Assembly: GCA_019095985.1 (NCBI GenBank)
Contig: CM032661.1
Coordinates: 27,815,602-27,879,601 of the forward strand
Length of the DNA stretch: 64,000 bases
Origin: Streblospio benedicti
Lineage: Eukaryota > Annelida > Polychaeta > Spionida > Spionidae
Reading direction: 5' to 3'
Shown piece after piece: positions 1-12,000 of the stretch. The number at the start of each line of letters is the position of its first letter. Positions within the stretch are counted from its first letter, which is position 1. A program made the translations under genes and the position numbers. Under the pieces are notes generated by a model. The model saw only the letters and a program-made list of their open reading frames with translations, had not been told where the DNA came from and did not search any database.

Positions 1-371
1 AGTCACTCGCATCTGCATCATACTCCTCTGTGGTGTTCTGCAGATTAAATACCTAGACTTAGACATAGATAATACCTGTCAAAGACAAGATATTTGTTCT
101 GAGCTGGAAACTATTTTTGCAGATTTTTCTTGAAATTATGAATGAATACACGAATTGTCCCACAGCTTGGCCAATGAAATACCCAGAGCAATGCTGAGCC
201 ACCAATCACAACACTATTGTGATTACTTGATTTTCGTGACAACACATCAATTTCAACTTTCAATAGATTTTTCAGAGTAGATTTCCCCTTGCATATTCTT
301 TCAATTTCTCCATTATCAAAAATATTGATGTTGGCACAGGTTGGCACAGGTTGTGATTCATGAGCAAACAC
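1..371 (-). pseudogene. Fragment of an uncharacterised invertebrate protein family
   Basis: The minus frame at 111-371 contains GGSALLWVFHWPSCGTI. This resembles an uncharacterised family, abundant in invertebrate genomes, with an 'IDG-ALLWVIHWP-GT' segment. Read on the same strand further on, bases 1-57 give QNTTEEYDADASD, which resembles a later 'THEEAD' motif of the same family. The two pieces are much closer than in an intact protein, so this looks like a decayed copy. Function is unknown to me, and the family match rests on memory of short motifs only. Confidence 0.3.
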
Positions 372-419
372 ATCCTTTAAAATTTAATCTGTCTCTTGAG
401 CTTGCTTGAAGGCCAAAGT

Positions 420-545
420 CGTGGCCATTTTGAAAAACAAGTAGCGTAGGTGAGGTAATTTTTTTTCATTGTTTCATGACCATATGATAATCTTTATATG
501 CAAGAAAGATGATAAAAAAATTATCATCTGAAGAAATGTTACTGG
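420..545. repeat. Dispersed 'gccattttgaa' repeat, copy 1
   Basis: The stretch contains 'gtggccattttgaaaa', then 'ggtgaggt', a T-run, 'catatgataatctt', 'atatgcaa' and 'tcatctgaa'. The same ordered blocks recur near 50200-50335 and, more diverged, at 50550-50690. It is therefore an interspersed repeat family, not unique sequence. No coding capacity or terminal repeat is evident. Confidence 0.6.
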
Positions 546-570
546 TATGATATTGCAGAGAATCTACTTA

Positions 571-970
571 AAGAAGATATGCCACTTTTATGAATATAGT
601 ATAGTGAGATGGCGGCCATATTGGATTTTATATAACTTACTGAGTTGTTACCTCTTTTTTAGTGCTGAAAATGGATTTCTTGATGTCAGAAACATATTAT
701 ACGACACCAAAATCAGGTTTGTATGTTGATTATTAAACTAAAAGACGATATGCCACTTTTCTGAGTAGTATAGTGAAATGGCAGCCATATTGAATTTTAG
801 GTAACTTACTGAGTAGTTACCTCTTCTTAAGTGCTGAAAATGGATCTCTTGATGTCAGAACCATGTTATTTGATACTAAAATCAGGTTTCTATGTTGAAT
901 ATAAAAGGAGATATGCCACTTTTATGAATATAGTATAGCGAGATGGCGGCCATATTGGATTTTTCATTCT
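571..970. repeat. Tandem repeat of about 165-172 bp, 2.4 copies
   Basis: The block 'gatatgccactttt' occurs at 575, 747 and 910. Each copy is followed by 'atagt', 'gatggcggccatattg' (or a near match), 'taacttactgag' and 'gtgctgaaaatgga'; the third copy stops after the 'gccatattggattttt' block. Copies are clearly diverged, so the array is not recent. It lies just after the 420-545 dispersed repeat and may be part of the same larger element. Confidence 0.75.
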
Positions 971-1570
971 TATGAAAAATGCTCAAAGGTGGCTGAGTGC
1001 CACCCACCTGAATATCATTGTAGGGGTCCTAAACAGGAATAATCAGCAGAGAAAAAAACTTTAACTCGCACTTCCAGGTTCAGCAATAATTCAGGGTTTA
1101 TCTGCCGGACTATAGGTGAAACTTTTCTTGTCCTCACCAAAGACATTGTGATTTTCAAATCAATATCGTTGTCTTCACCCCAACGGCAATAATCAATATA
1201 TTTGAAGGATTTTACTATCTCTGGTTCTACTTCAAACGTTCGATGATGATGAAGTATCTGGATGGATATAAAAAAGTGTCTGGACACGTGATAATATATA
1301 CAGTGATATCAGATATATACGATATACTGGAACTGAACTAAACTGTACAAAATTATGGCATGTCAATATTTAAATGTCTTACTACTTTTTAGGACTGTAA
1401 TAACATCAGGTAAATATAACCATGATAAATTTTAAACTATATTATGCTGTATTATTGTAATTGATCGTAATTCACTAATTGTACTTAACGAATGCCTTTG
1501 TAATTGAATTTTGATTGCAATGATATTATTGATAATTAGTAAATTACCATCTATGACCACGGGAGCAATT
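971..1570. other. Gene-free AT-rich stretch
   Basis: There is a 90-codon minus frame at 1015-1287, but it has no recognisable motif, no splice support and no relation to neighbours. The rest is AT-rich simple-looking sequence. Nothing else is supportable. Confidence 0.5.
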
Positions 1571-2518
1571 TAAACAATACAGTATTGTGAATACTAGGAA
1601 ATACTGGATTTGCCACCCGAGAGCGTAGGCATTAAATTACATCAAGGTAGAGCCACTCGGGGCTCTCACCAGTGGAAGATAGTAAGACCTTCAGCCGGCG
1701 ATAGGCAATCTCCACTGTGGAAATCAACAGTACTAAGAACAATCCCGGAGTAGAACAGTCTAATCCCGGGAACTGTCAATGCCGACTCTATTACCACTTT
1801 CAATAGTCGGCTATCTGCCAACCCTTAGGCAGAACGTACCCTGTCTCCATTCAGGCGTTGCCTCATTAGAGGAGGCCATTATGTATCCAGATCCAGATCC
1901 AGATTACTCTCTACCACTGTCTACTAGAGAGGGTTGGAACGATATTGTAAACTAGAACACCCCTGACTACTCGACGTGGAAGGAAACTGGTCAGAAAGCT
2001 CCGCTAAGGTGGGACTGATCCACGGACATCTCCCGGCCTTGGAAGATCTACTCCGTTTCCCCGTAAAGGCGTAACGGTGCGCACCGTGTACGTTCCGCTG
2101 GACGCCCACAGCGTGATCACAACCCTTGTACGCGTCTCGTGTATTAGATTTACCTGAACAGCCGACTGCCGACCAGCGGTCGTAGTGTGACTGGTGAGAC
2201 CCTGTGTTTCACGAAGGGTAACCGCGTGGAGGACATTGCAGTTTGCACGGGTGCTGACACTCACTGTTTGAGGCGTCCCCTACGCAGTGCAGCACGAGAC
2301 CAGGTTCACGTTGAGAGAGGTAATCCCCGGTTAGCCTCTGTAGGTAACAGTTAAGAAAGGCCTATTCCCCGAGAGAATAGGTTGCCAGCTCTACTGCTTC
2401 CAACAAACGCCAAAGGTGAACTGCTCCTATTTGGCTAGAACCAGTACAAGAGAGTACTGGGTCCCTAAACCTATTGTGGCCATAATAAAAAAGAACAGTA
2501 CGCTTAATTAACAAGGAG
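1570..2518. repeat. GC-rich repeat-derived block, unclassified
   Basis: Composition jumps from AT-rich to about half GC at roughly 1570 and stays so until about 5335, which marks inserted repeat DNA. This part lies on the far side of the probable LTR at 2519-2638. It has no recognisable coding motif in either strand. It may be another piece of the same fossil or an unrelated repeat. Confidence 0.4.
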
Positions 2519-2638
2519 TGTGTAAAAGTGGAAACTAAACCTAGTCCAGTGCAGCTTATAAGACCTAATTTTATACTATGCGAGAATGCTACAATTCTCT
2601 CGCACTGGAGACTTACACGAAATTCGTTTTGTTACACA
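2519..2638 (-). repeat. Probable LTR (120 bp) of the gypsy-type fossil
   Basis: On the minus strand this segment begins TGTGTAAC and ends TTTTACACA (TG...CA). It is preceded directly by a purine-rich tract ending GGGGGAG, as expected for a polypurine tract next to a 3' LTR. Inside are a TATAAAA-like box and a short hairpin (gcgagaga / tctctcgc type). Only one copy is seen. The inverted ends could also suggest a small MITE, so the LTR call is moderate. Confidence 0.45.
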
Positions 2639-2639
2639 C

Positions 2640-5335
2640 TCCCCCAGATTCCATGTAACTGCCACACCCCGCTTTTAGGGGAGGGGCATTTACACGAAAA
2701 CTACAAACATAACAAAACAACAACAGTAATCCAGCAGGGTGGGCCCTCCTCGAACACGAAACTCAACCGCTGTGCAGGCACTTCCGCGAGCTGACGAGAC
2801 CGTGGGGCGCGCGACGACCACACAGGCAAGTCTGCAGGATGACGCGGCTTCACGAACTTGGGTAATGCCGCAACGACTTAACCGGTAAGTCTGCCAGTCA
2901 ACGAGGCCTTGCTAGAAGGTGGAGCTTTACTCGTCGCGTCCGAAGAGTTGAACTGCAAAAGAAAAAAACAACTCTCCCCCACCGTCCATCTGCTTCTTGT
3001 TAACTTAAAAATATGGACAACATTAGAATAAATTTGTGGGAGAGGGGGACCCGCTGACATAACAAAAAGGGGGCAATTTACGACAAAAAGGGAGGGAAGC
3101 CACCGGTTATGAGGTTGGACGTACCATGTAGAGTACAATAACTGGGGCTGTGTCTGCCACGTTAAAAACTGAGACGAATTATCCTTGGACTTACAAGCCC
3201 AACACCTACAGGCACAGTTGGCAACTAAACCGAAATCCTGCGAGGATAACCATAACTCCATGGTGTCCCAGCCACCATGCTTTCGCTGCACCACATCCGG
3301 CGTTGCTGGGGAGGGTCTTGTGAGACTAACATGCTTCGCGGGCCACGTTAGCCCAGCATGCCGATCTGTCTTGTCCGCCTCACTGGATGCCGGCAACTGG
3401 AGACTTTTGATGTCCTTCACGGTCGCTCGTTCGGCCGTGGTGGTCGCGCTGTGATGGGGGCCAATCTACTGGTGACGGGTTCCGGCTCCGGCCGGTGTCT
3501 TTGGGCCTTGCGCCGTGTCCCTACTTGCGGGACACAGGGGGGGGGTCTCCCGCAACACGTCGGCATGGGACTCTAATTCCCGGGCGATGCAGACTTTTGG
3601 TGGTGTAGACCCACTGTGTTGCAGGTCTCGGTTTTTCATTTGCTGGACGGGGTAAGTCATGCCCACGGCAAAGTCGCGCAGGCTGTCTGCATTCAAGGGG
3701 CTCTGCCAGAACGTGTGGTCCATGTCACGGGTGCGACGGTCCGCGAGCTTCTTTGCTGCCTGTGCTTCCTTCTGACTGGCCTCTAATTCCAAGCAAAGCT
3801 GGGTGGTCTCTTCTACGCGTTGAACCTCCAAATCCACCACGCCGATCTTTACGAACAATCTTGAGGGAACGCCAGCCATGTCCTCCTCTAGTGTCCGCTC
3901 AGGGGTCAATACTCCTGGCACGTGGGTGCCGATCCACTACAGCATGACGGTCTCCAAGTTGGCAGCCACTTGTCGTATGCATGCATACAATGCCGGGAAG
4001 ATGTGAAAATCTGGAGCCGCTGCAGCGTGTTCTTCAAGCAGCATGCGGGCTTGAGCGACGTCGTTTCGCTGCTCCCTCATGGCAGCCTGCAGCACGTCCG
4101 ATGCGGCGGTCACTCGCTGGCTGTCGATGGAGCTCCTTCCTACCAAGGACCCCTCGGAAGTCCAGATGAGCTCCTCTCAGCTTGGCTCATACTCCAGCTA
4201 GATACGGCCTTGGGGAATCTCGTTGGCGGCACGAGCCCGCAGCGTTGCGAGCTCCTGTGCGTCTCTACGGTCTTGCAGCTGTATGCGAATCACCTTCGCT
4301 CTAGCAGCCTCGAGGTCACCTGCCATCTTCTCCACTTGTGCCCTCAGCTCAGCCCGGTCGTCTCTGGCCCTGTCCCATTCACGTTGATAACGGGTGATGT
4401 CTTCTTTCAACTCCTTGGCGGCTTTCTGGGCATCGTCAAGTTGCCCCATGAGTGTTCTCCCACTCGCTCTCTTGATCCTTCTTCTTGCAAGTGAGGCGAG
4501 CGAGGCATCTTGTTCTTGTTTCAGTGTGCACCCGATAGCGAACAGGCTGGCGTCCACCTTCAGATGGAAATTGCGGCCTGGCTTTGGGTAGCAACATCGG
4601 AAGCGTTTCTATAATTGTACTCTTTGATCGTTTTGAAGGCGGTTAGTTGTTCTGATATCCATTGGAATGACACACCTTTCTTTGTCAACTCTATCAGTGC
4701 CTTGGCCAACTTCGCTGTAATTCGGACGAAGTGACTGTAGTGCCCAGTAAACCCGAAGTACATCCGCGTCTCTGTGAGGTTCTGTGGAATTGCCCAGTTG
4801 TGTAGCGCTTAGATTTTACTCTGGCTAGGACAAATCCCTTCTTTATTTACCTTGTGCCCCAGGTACTCGACGCTTCTGGCGAAGAGTTGGCACTTTGCTG
4901 GCTTTAGCTTTAAGTTGGCCGTTCGTAGGCGGTCGAAGACTGTCTAGAGGTTCTGCTTAGCTCCCTGAGCGCTCCGCCCGAAGGCCAAGATGTTGTCCAG
5001 GTAAACCAGGCATTGACTCCCGACAATGTCGGCAAGAACCATTTCCATCACCCGGCAGAATGTCGCCAGGCTTTAAACATCCCGAACGGCATGATGGTCC
5101 ACTGATAGAGTCCTCTGTGTGTCACGAAAGCTGTTTTCTCTGCATCTTCATCATCCATCGGTACTTGCCATTACCTGCTGGTTAGGTCGAGTGTGCTGAA
5201 GAACTTGGACCCCTCTAAGGCGTCCAAGCACTCATCTACATGTATCTTGGGAAGCAGATACACGACCTTCTTGGTGATTTTGTTTAGTGTGCGAAAATCT
5301 ATGCAGAAACGTTGGTCATCTGACCGTAATTTTAA
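2640..5335 (-). mobile_element. Ty3/gypsy LTR retrotransposon fossil, broken
   Basis: On the minus strand, roughly 5335 to 4500 carries reverse transcriptase and RNase H signatures of the Ty3/gypsy type, for example RFCIDFRTLNKIT, LLPKIHVDE, FSTLDLT, the FGFTGHYSHFV linker and DASLFAIGCTLKQ. Lower coordinates (about 4500-3450) hold a coiled-coil-rich block (many A, E, R, Q) of uncertain identity, possibly gag-like. Then follow non-coding sequence and the probable LTR at 2519-2638. It is partial, parts are not in the usual order, and it has many breaks, so it is old. It is GC-rich relative to its surroundings. Confidence 0.75.
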
Positions 5336-6088
5336 TTGACACTGAAAAGCCGTGTATAATTGTAATTGAATTTCAAAATTATAATCGACCCCAAGTCTGT
5401 TAGCTTCTGCGTCTACATAATAAGAGACTAAAAGCTATGTTCAGCTGATATATGTTTTGTAGTGAATAAACTTAAATGTATACAAAACCCCAAATGTAGT
5501 TTCCTTTATAGATAACTGATGAATATGTAATTTTTAAAGATAATGCTCAGTCAAAAACTTATTTTCTATGTAAAATCTAGTATAAATAGATGATGTCTTT
5601 TCAGGTTGAAGGACATGGACATTATTTTTCACACCTGCTGCAATAATCACTGAAAAGATATCATCTTTCAGTTGTCTACTAAAAAACGAATTTGGGTGAA
5701 CATTGCATATTCAAATGATTTCGCCAGAAGTATGATTAGTACTGTGCATTTTTAATGGTAGACATCCCGTTTAACTTTGGCGAGATAGGGACTTTGTTAC
5801 ACGGCCTATTTACTTACATCTGACGAAAATCCTCGAGCGAAAATCATTCAGTTTACAATTTGCGCCTTCACCTGTTTTGAAGTTCTATTGTGGGGTTTGA
5901 TGGCTGGGTATTTAAATTATTATAGTATCTCTATTGGCCCTGTTAACATGAATGGGATTTTGTTCTTGTACAAAATACATCATATTGCTTCAATCAAAGC
6001 ATAACCTTTAAAGGCTGTGTGAGAGCATAATTATAGGTGTAATTTATTGCCAGAAAATGAGAATATATTAATGATTAAATCATTTCAG
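5336..6088. other. AT-rich spacer or intron upstream of the Ig gene exons
   Basis: No repeat family and no exon could be recognised. It precedes the first exon that can be supported for the Ig/FN3 gene. Earlier exons (signal peptide, more Ig domains) must exist, but I did not find them between 1 and 6088, so they probably lie outside the window. Confidence 0.5.
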
Positions 6089-9000
6089 AACTAAATAATG
6101 AGCAAAACCTCATATCTGTGAGTGTCTCTCAAGTCTCACCATATTTGGAATTACCAGGAGATACCATTGAATTAACAGAATTCAAGCAAGTGACAGTAAA
6201 CTGCTCTGCTACTGGTATACCACAATCAAAGCTAGAGGTGACGTAACAATTATTTTTGTAAAACCAGAGTCTAATATTCAAGAATATTAACACAAAACAC
6301 AACCTAGCATGGGTTATGAAAAGTAAGCGACAGTGCACTGACAAAAACTCCCAATCGAGCCATGAACATAATTATGAAATTAGACGGCCATACTAGTACA
6401 GTGTATAAGCACAGGCAGAGCAAGAAGAAATTTACTATCATGATGATGTAAGCTAAATTATAATCATCAATATTTTCATTTGGCACTTCCAGGTGTATAG
6501 ACGCAATGGAGATCTGCAGGAAATGGTGTCCAGTAATCCATGGTCAGAATACCTGACAAGAACGCATCACAATTGGGAAATCTATTGCCTGTCCAATAAT
6601 GGCATTAGTGGAAGTGGAACTCAAGTATCAAGGACAGTGCGCTTCAATCTAAAATGTATGTGAAATTGAAATGACAATTATGACAATTGTTTGGTAATTG
6701 AATTCTTTGAACTTTAATAATAAATAATAATAATATAGAGGTATTTATAGTGCCAATAGCCATACGCTCATTGACACTTTACAACAAAAGATACACAATA
6801 ATTACCGTAAAATTGAAACAGTAACATTAAGAATATAAATATCGAGAAAAACTTTAAAATTACACAGTGCATTAAGTTGCATTATTAAAAGAAATTTTAA
6901 GCAAATGAGTTTTTAAAAGCCTCTGCAAGTATCTAAATCAGTGCAATCTCTAAGAGCTGATGATAAACCATTCCATAAACGTGAAGCAACATTAACCAAA
7001 TTTCTATCGCCACTTTACCTAATGATTGAATTTGTGAACAGCTGTTACCAAAGTTAATACTAGTAACACATTAAGTTAAGATCACACTGTACGTGAAGAG
7101 TAGTGAAAATTATAAGATTGCACTTAAATCTCAACCTTTCCCCAATATATCTGCTACTGCATATAAAAATCAATTCAAACTCTGTACAATATTTCAACAT
7201 CAAACAAGATCAATAGATAAAAGACATTACTGCTAGTCCCTGAATCCTTTGGAAGGGTGGGATGTTTGACTGAAAATGCACACATACATGTAACAATCGA
7301 GCATCACATTCTGAACATCATGATCATTAGGTCTTCCATCACCTATCTTACAAAAAGCACAGGCTTGATAACAATAATGGGATTTTACTGGTCCGATTTT
7401 AATAATGTTATAATGTGATTGTACTTCAGATCACCCATCTAGCGTAGAGATCTCTGGAGCTTTAATCAAGGCCCAAGAGGGTATGACCATGTCATTAGAG
7501 TGCAAGGGACAAGATGGAAATCCTGATAATTATACTTACTTCTGGACATTCTACCCGAAATATGGCAGACTTGAGACACACGTTGAAGGCAAAAACAATA
7601 TAAGGTTGGTGTTTTTAACTCTTTGGTTACCAGATCTCCATACATAGTGACTGGCATGGTGCATTTGATGCAAAAGTCGCCCTCCTTTTCAAACAACTTT
7701 TCATACAGAAAACTTACCGTGTTGTTGGCAAAACAGTCATGTGAGGAGTGTAAAAGATGCATACCGATGTAAATTTTGTGGCAAATAAGTATTAATATTA
7801 GTATGATGGAAGTTCATTTATCCTGGATCTGATAGACATATGTTTATATTTTAAACAGGATAATAAGAAAAAGATCAATTACTTATTGAGCTTTCGGCAA
7901 ATGCTCTTGTCTTCATCACAACAAACGACGTCATAGGTCATCACTGTTGGCGTGCAAGAATCCCCAGCTGCACGTCCCCGACCACCCACCCGCCCCCCCT
8001 CCTCTCGAGGGGCTAACACGTTTGTTGTGATCAAGGCAAGAGCATTTTTCGAAAGCTCAATAAGTAATTGATCTTTTTCTTATTATCCTGTTTAAAATAT
8101 AAACATATGTCTAAGTATTAATATTATTTCACTATCATTTGGAAGAACAATTATTTACACATCGGACACCCATTTTAGACACCAATACTCCTATTTCTTT
8201 GAGAATTGACCTGACATGTTGTACATCATTTAAAACAGGAAAGACCTGCTCTCTGTGATAGGAAGATTTAATTTTTTAGATGGTATATTAGGGAATAACC
8301 AAAAAGCAGAATCACTTTGATAAGATGGCTTTATACGTTGAATACAGCTTTGAGTCTTTTTTTATAAACTCTGAAAGAGTCTAGATCATGCAAGGTGTTG
8401 AAATCGGTGTTGTGTGATTAGACATTATTAATTATTCAAAATTCGATTTACTCTTGGGAAAAAAACTGATCATAATCATTTTCCCACAACAGTTTTCTAC
8501 ATGAGTGTTATAGAGAAAGCACAATGGTATCACTCATTTTGTCATGATGGTGTAGTGTGTCATTTTGATTTCTAACAATCTTCCATAAAATGAATATATA
8601 CATTGTAAATTATTATATATTAAAATAAGTAATTTTAACTTCACTCACTGTTAGGTAAATTCTCTTAGCCATATGGACTCTGGTGTGTACAGTTGCAGTG
8701 CTACAAACTTGATGGGCTCAGCAAATAACCAGACTTCGGTTAATGTTCACTGTGAGTGGCCCACCATTGAATAAGTGGTGAATTCTACAATCCTTCTATT
8801 AAATATGATACACCTAAACTAAATATTCGATTCAGGATATTTGTTTTACTGATTTGTCACTTTGTATGTTTTCCACGTAACTGTTGTACATTTGAAAAAA
8901 AGAGCAAATGTCATATTTCAGATGAGCCAAACCTGATAGAAACTGAATTTAAACAAGTGACTTACTCATTACCAAATGAAGACCTTAAACTAAAGGTGCC

Positions 9001-12000
9001 TTTCATGGCTTATCCACATAAAAACCTTTACGTTCAATGGCACACTCCACAAGGCACTTTACCAAGTCTACCCTATTCTGATTATGGTCAAGATTTTGTG
9101 GATTATGAGCCACCAAACAATGATAATGTCCCGAAAGAAGCACAACCTGAAAGTAAAAATCCCAACAGCCAAACAGCACGTCAAGATCCAGCTGGGAGAC
9201 CAGCAGCTGTGTACAAACCTTACACATTAGGTCTGGATTCCTTCCACATCACCAACACAAAGGCCTGGAACTATCAAACTCCTACCAAACAGACCAAAGT
9301 TGACAAGTAAGTTTGCAATAAGTTTTAGTTGAGTGCGCATAGGCATGCAGAATACCAAGATATAACATACTGCTTTGAAGTCATCCTCGAATATTCATCA
9401 TTGTGTTGGGTGAAATGCACAAAAATGTGACATAGTTCCATTTCAATTGAGTTTTAAAAATGGCTATTCATTTGCAGGTTTGAGGCATTGCTAACTCTAA
9501 AAAATGTGTCTGACCTACAGCGTTATGGCACTTACACATGTGTTGTGACGACCAGTATTGGTCAGCTCATGGTCAGCATCCATGCTGCCATGCTACGTAA
9601 GTGATACAGCAGTTGATATTCAATAGTTATTTTTCTCTAGCAATATGTGCACTGGCAGATCCAAGTTTTGGAAAAGACAATGGCGAACATCAAGTAAAAT
9701 TCTTATTGAATCTTTATCATCAGGTTATGAAACTCATCAAAATTTGCTTACAGACCACAGGGCCGGCAAAAAGTGTACGGCCCTTCATTATGTTCATATT
9801 CAGAACTCCCAAAAAGTAGCCTACCCACTGGGCCGTGAACTTTTAAAACCAGCCGGCCCGGGCCAAAATCAGCCGGCACCGGGCCGCCGGGTAGGCTCTA
9901 TTTCATACCCTGTTATCATGCATGAGCATGCATGACTATGCGGAAAACTGATACAGACTGTAGGGAATGTAAAGAGAAAAAGTTTGCTGGTGGCGATGTC
10001 TGCAATCGATGTCATGTCAAGTTTTCAACTGTCTGTAGTGTGGTGAACAGGATTATGTGTGTGTGTTTATATTCAATTAAAATATAAGTAGAAATAGTAG
10101 GTATTGAATTCACTAGCATGGCCAGGGTTGGTGTTGGGGACACATAAACACCTTTTTTCGTCAAGAAAATGGACATTTTCATGTTTTGAAATATTCTTTT
10201 GGAGCTTTTGCATATATACATAACCTATGAAATCTTGATTGCCCCCCAGTTTTCTGAAAACCTGGATCTAAATTGTTATGTTCCATTTATGAATCATGGA
10301 GATGTATACTACAAGATAAATGCTTTGATAATATGACAGCACGTATACATGTTCTTTGCCAGGGAGTCCATTAGAGCCAACAAACTTGCAGGTGACTAAG
10401 AGGACAGCCTACAATGCCCTGCTTACCTGGCTGCCAGGGTGGAATGGTGGAAGCAAACAGACTTTCACTTTGTCCTACAAGAGCTTAGCTATAAATACAT
10501 CAACTTGGCAGGTGAAAGCATCCAGACTTTTTCATAGAGTTTATTTAATTCTGTGAGACTTAATTAAAAGCCAGATGAATCAACTCAAACTTCGAAAATG
10601 ATTTCCAACCTGGTTGAGCCAATGAAGCCAAGTGACGCCTTCAGTCCAAATTTTGTTTAGTTGTAATTGCAGTGATAATTTTCGCACATTTTGCTATTTT
10701 TTCCCTCCAAGTAGAACTTTGTTCCCAACAGTTCATCCCAGCAGCACTGAACTTAATATAAAAATTGATCTACTTTGATATTGATTAAATCAGGTGTTTC
10801 AAGAAGACATCCAGGATTCAGAACGGTCCAAGCAAGTAGCTGTTCGACTGTCAGGACTCCAACCAGCAACAAAATATGCAGTAAAGTTGGTTTCTGTCAA
10901 CAAAGTTGGTTTATCAGAGACAGCCACGGATGTATTTGAAACGAGATGTAAGACTCATTTATTGAGATGACTTCAATCAGGCTTTGATATCATATTTCTT
11001 ACTAAAATGTTCAATTATTCTAATTATTTCACTTTTTTGTTATAACACTTGTTGGTATTAAAGAAAAAGTACTCCTGTTGTTAAATGCATTGTCCCTAAT
11101 TAGTTGACGTTAGAAACTGTGTATGAATAATATCACGTTATCTAACTGGCTAATGCAGATCAATGTTGGTACGCAGGGCCCCTATTTTCCTCAAAAAAAG
11201 GTACCCTCGATGCATTTTCGCCATAGTCTACATTTACATACCAATTCCATAAAATACTTCTTGCGACTTGTGTGTCCATCATTTAAAAAAAAAAACTTCG
11301 ATCTACTATAAACTATCCAAACTTGCATATAAACTTGCAACTATCCAATACTACCTGTATCATAAATAGCTAATATCAAACAGGTCAGAATTGGTGAGAG
11401 CTCCCGTGAGCACTTAACTTCATTGTCCATCTAATATGTAACTCTGATAGAATTTTCCTTTAACATTTTAGCTGTACCACTGAAACCTACATGTACCATT
11501 AGCATTTTCGAATTTCCTCATGATGGCATTGAACTATGGGCTAAAGTATCATGGATTGCATCAGGAGATTTTGACGTGCTAGCGGTGGTAAGGTGTGTCA
11601 ATGGGAAATGCGTCAGCAAATCAGTAGATGGGCAAAGCAAAATAAGAAATGGTGGAAGCACAACTATCGTTCTGCCAGACTGGAACACATTGGTGGAGTC
11701 TGTGTTCAAGGTGCAGCTATACCAAGAGAAGACCATCGTGCGAGAGTCTGAGGAAGTCCGTTTAACAAAAGCCGAGCAACAGCAGTTACCAATGAGAACA
11801 CAAAATGACGTTCAGAGTGAGTATTACGATATTTTTTATAGACAGGTATTAAATGAGAAGTCATAATTAATTGCTAACACAAAATGACGTTCAGAGTGAG
11901 AATTACAGTATTTTTTTATAGACAGGTATTATATGAAAAGTCATAATTGCTATTTAGTTAGAAATTATGAATAGGACCAAGGTGAAAAAATGTAATTATT

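Noticed and set aside
2878-4557. Several 60-190 codon frames on both strands
   Set aside because: Overlapping frames in GC-rich fossil repeat DNA; not host genes.
8655-8668. Acceptor AG at 8654 for the fourth Ig/FN3 exon
   Set aside because: The phase from the previous exon would give an immediate in-frame stop; the AG at 8667-8668 keeps the frame and gives a normal Ig strand.
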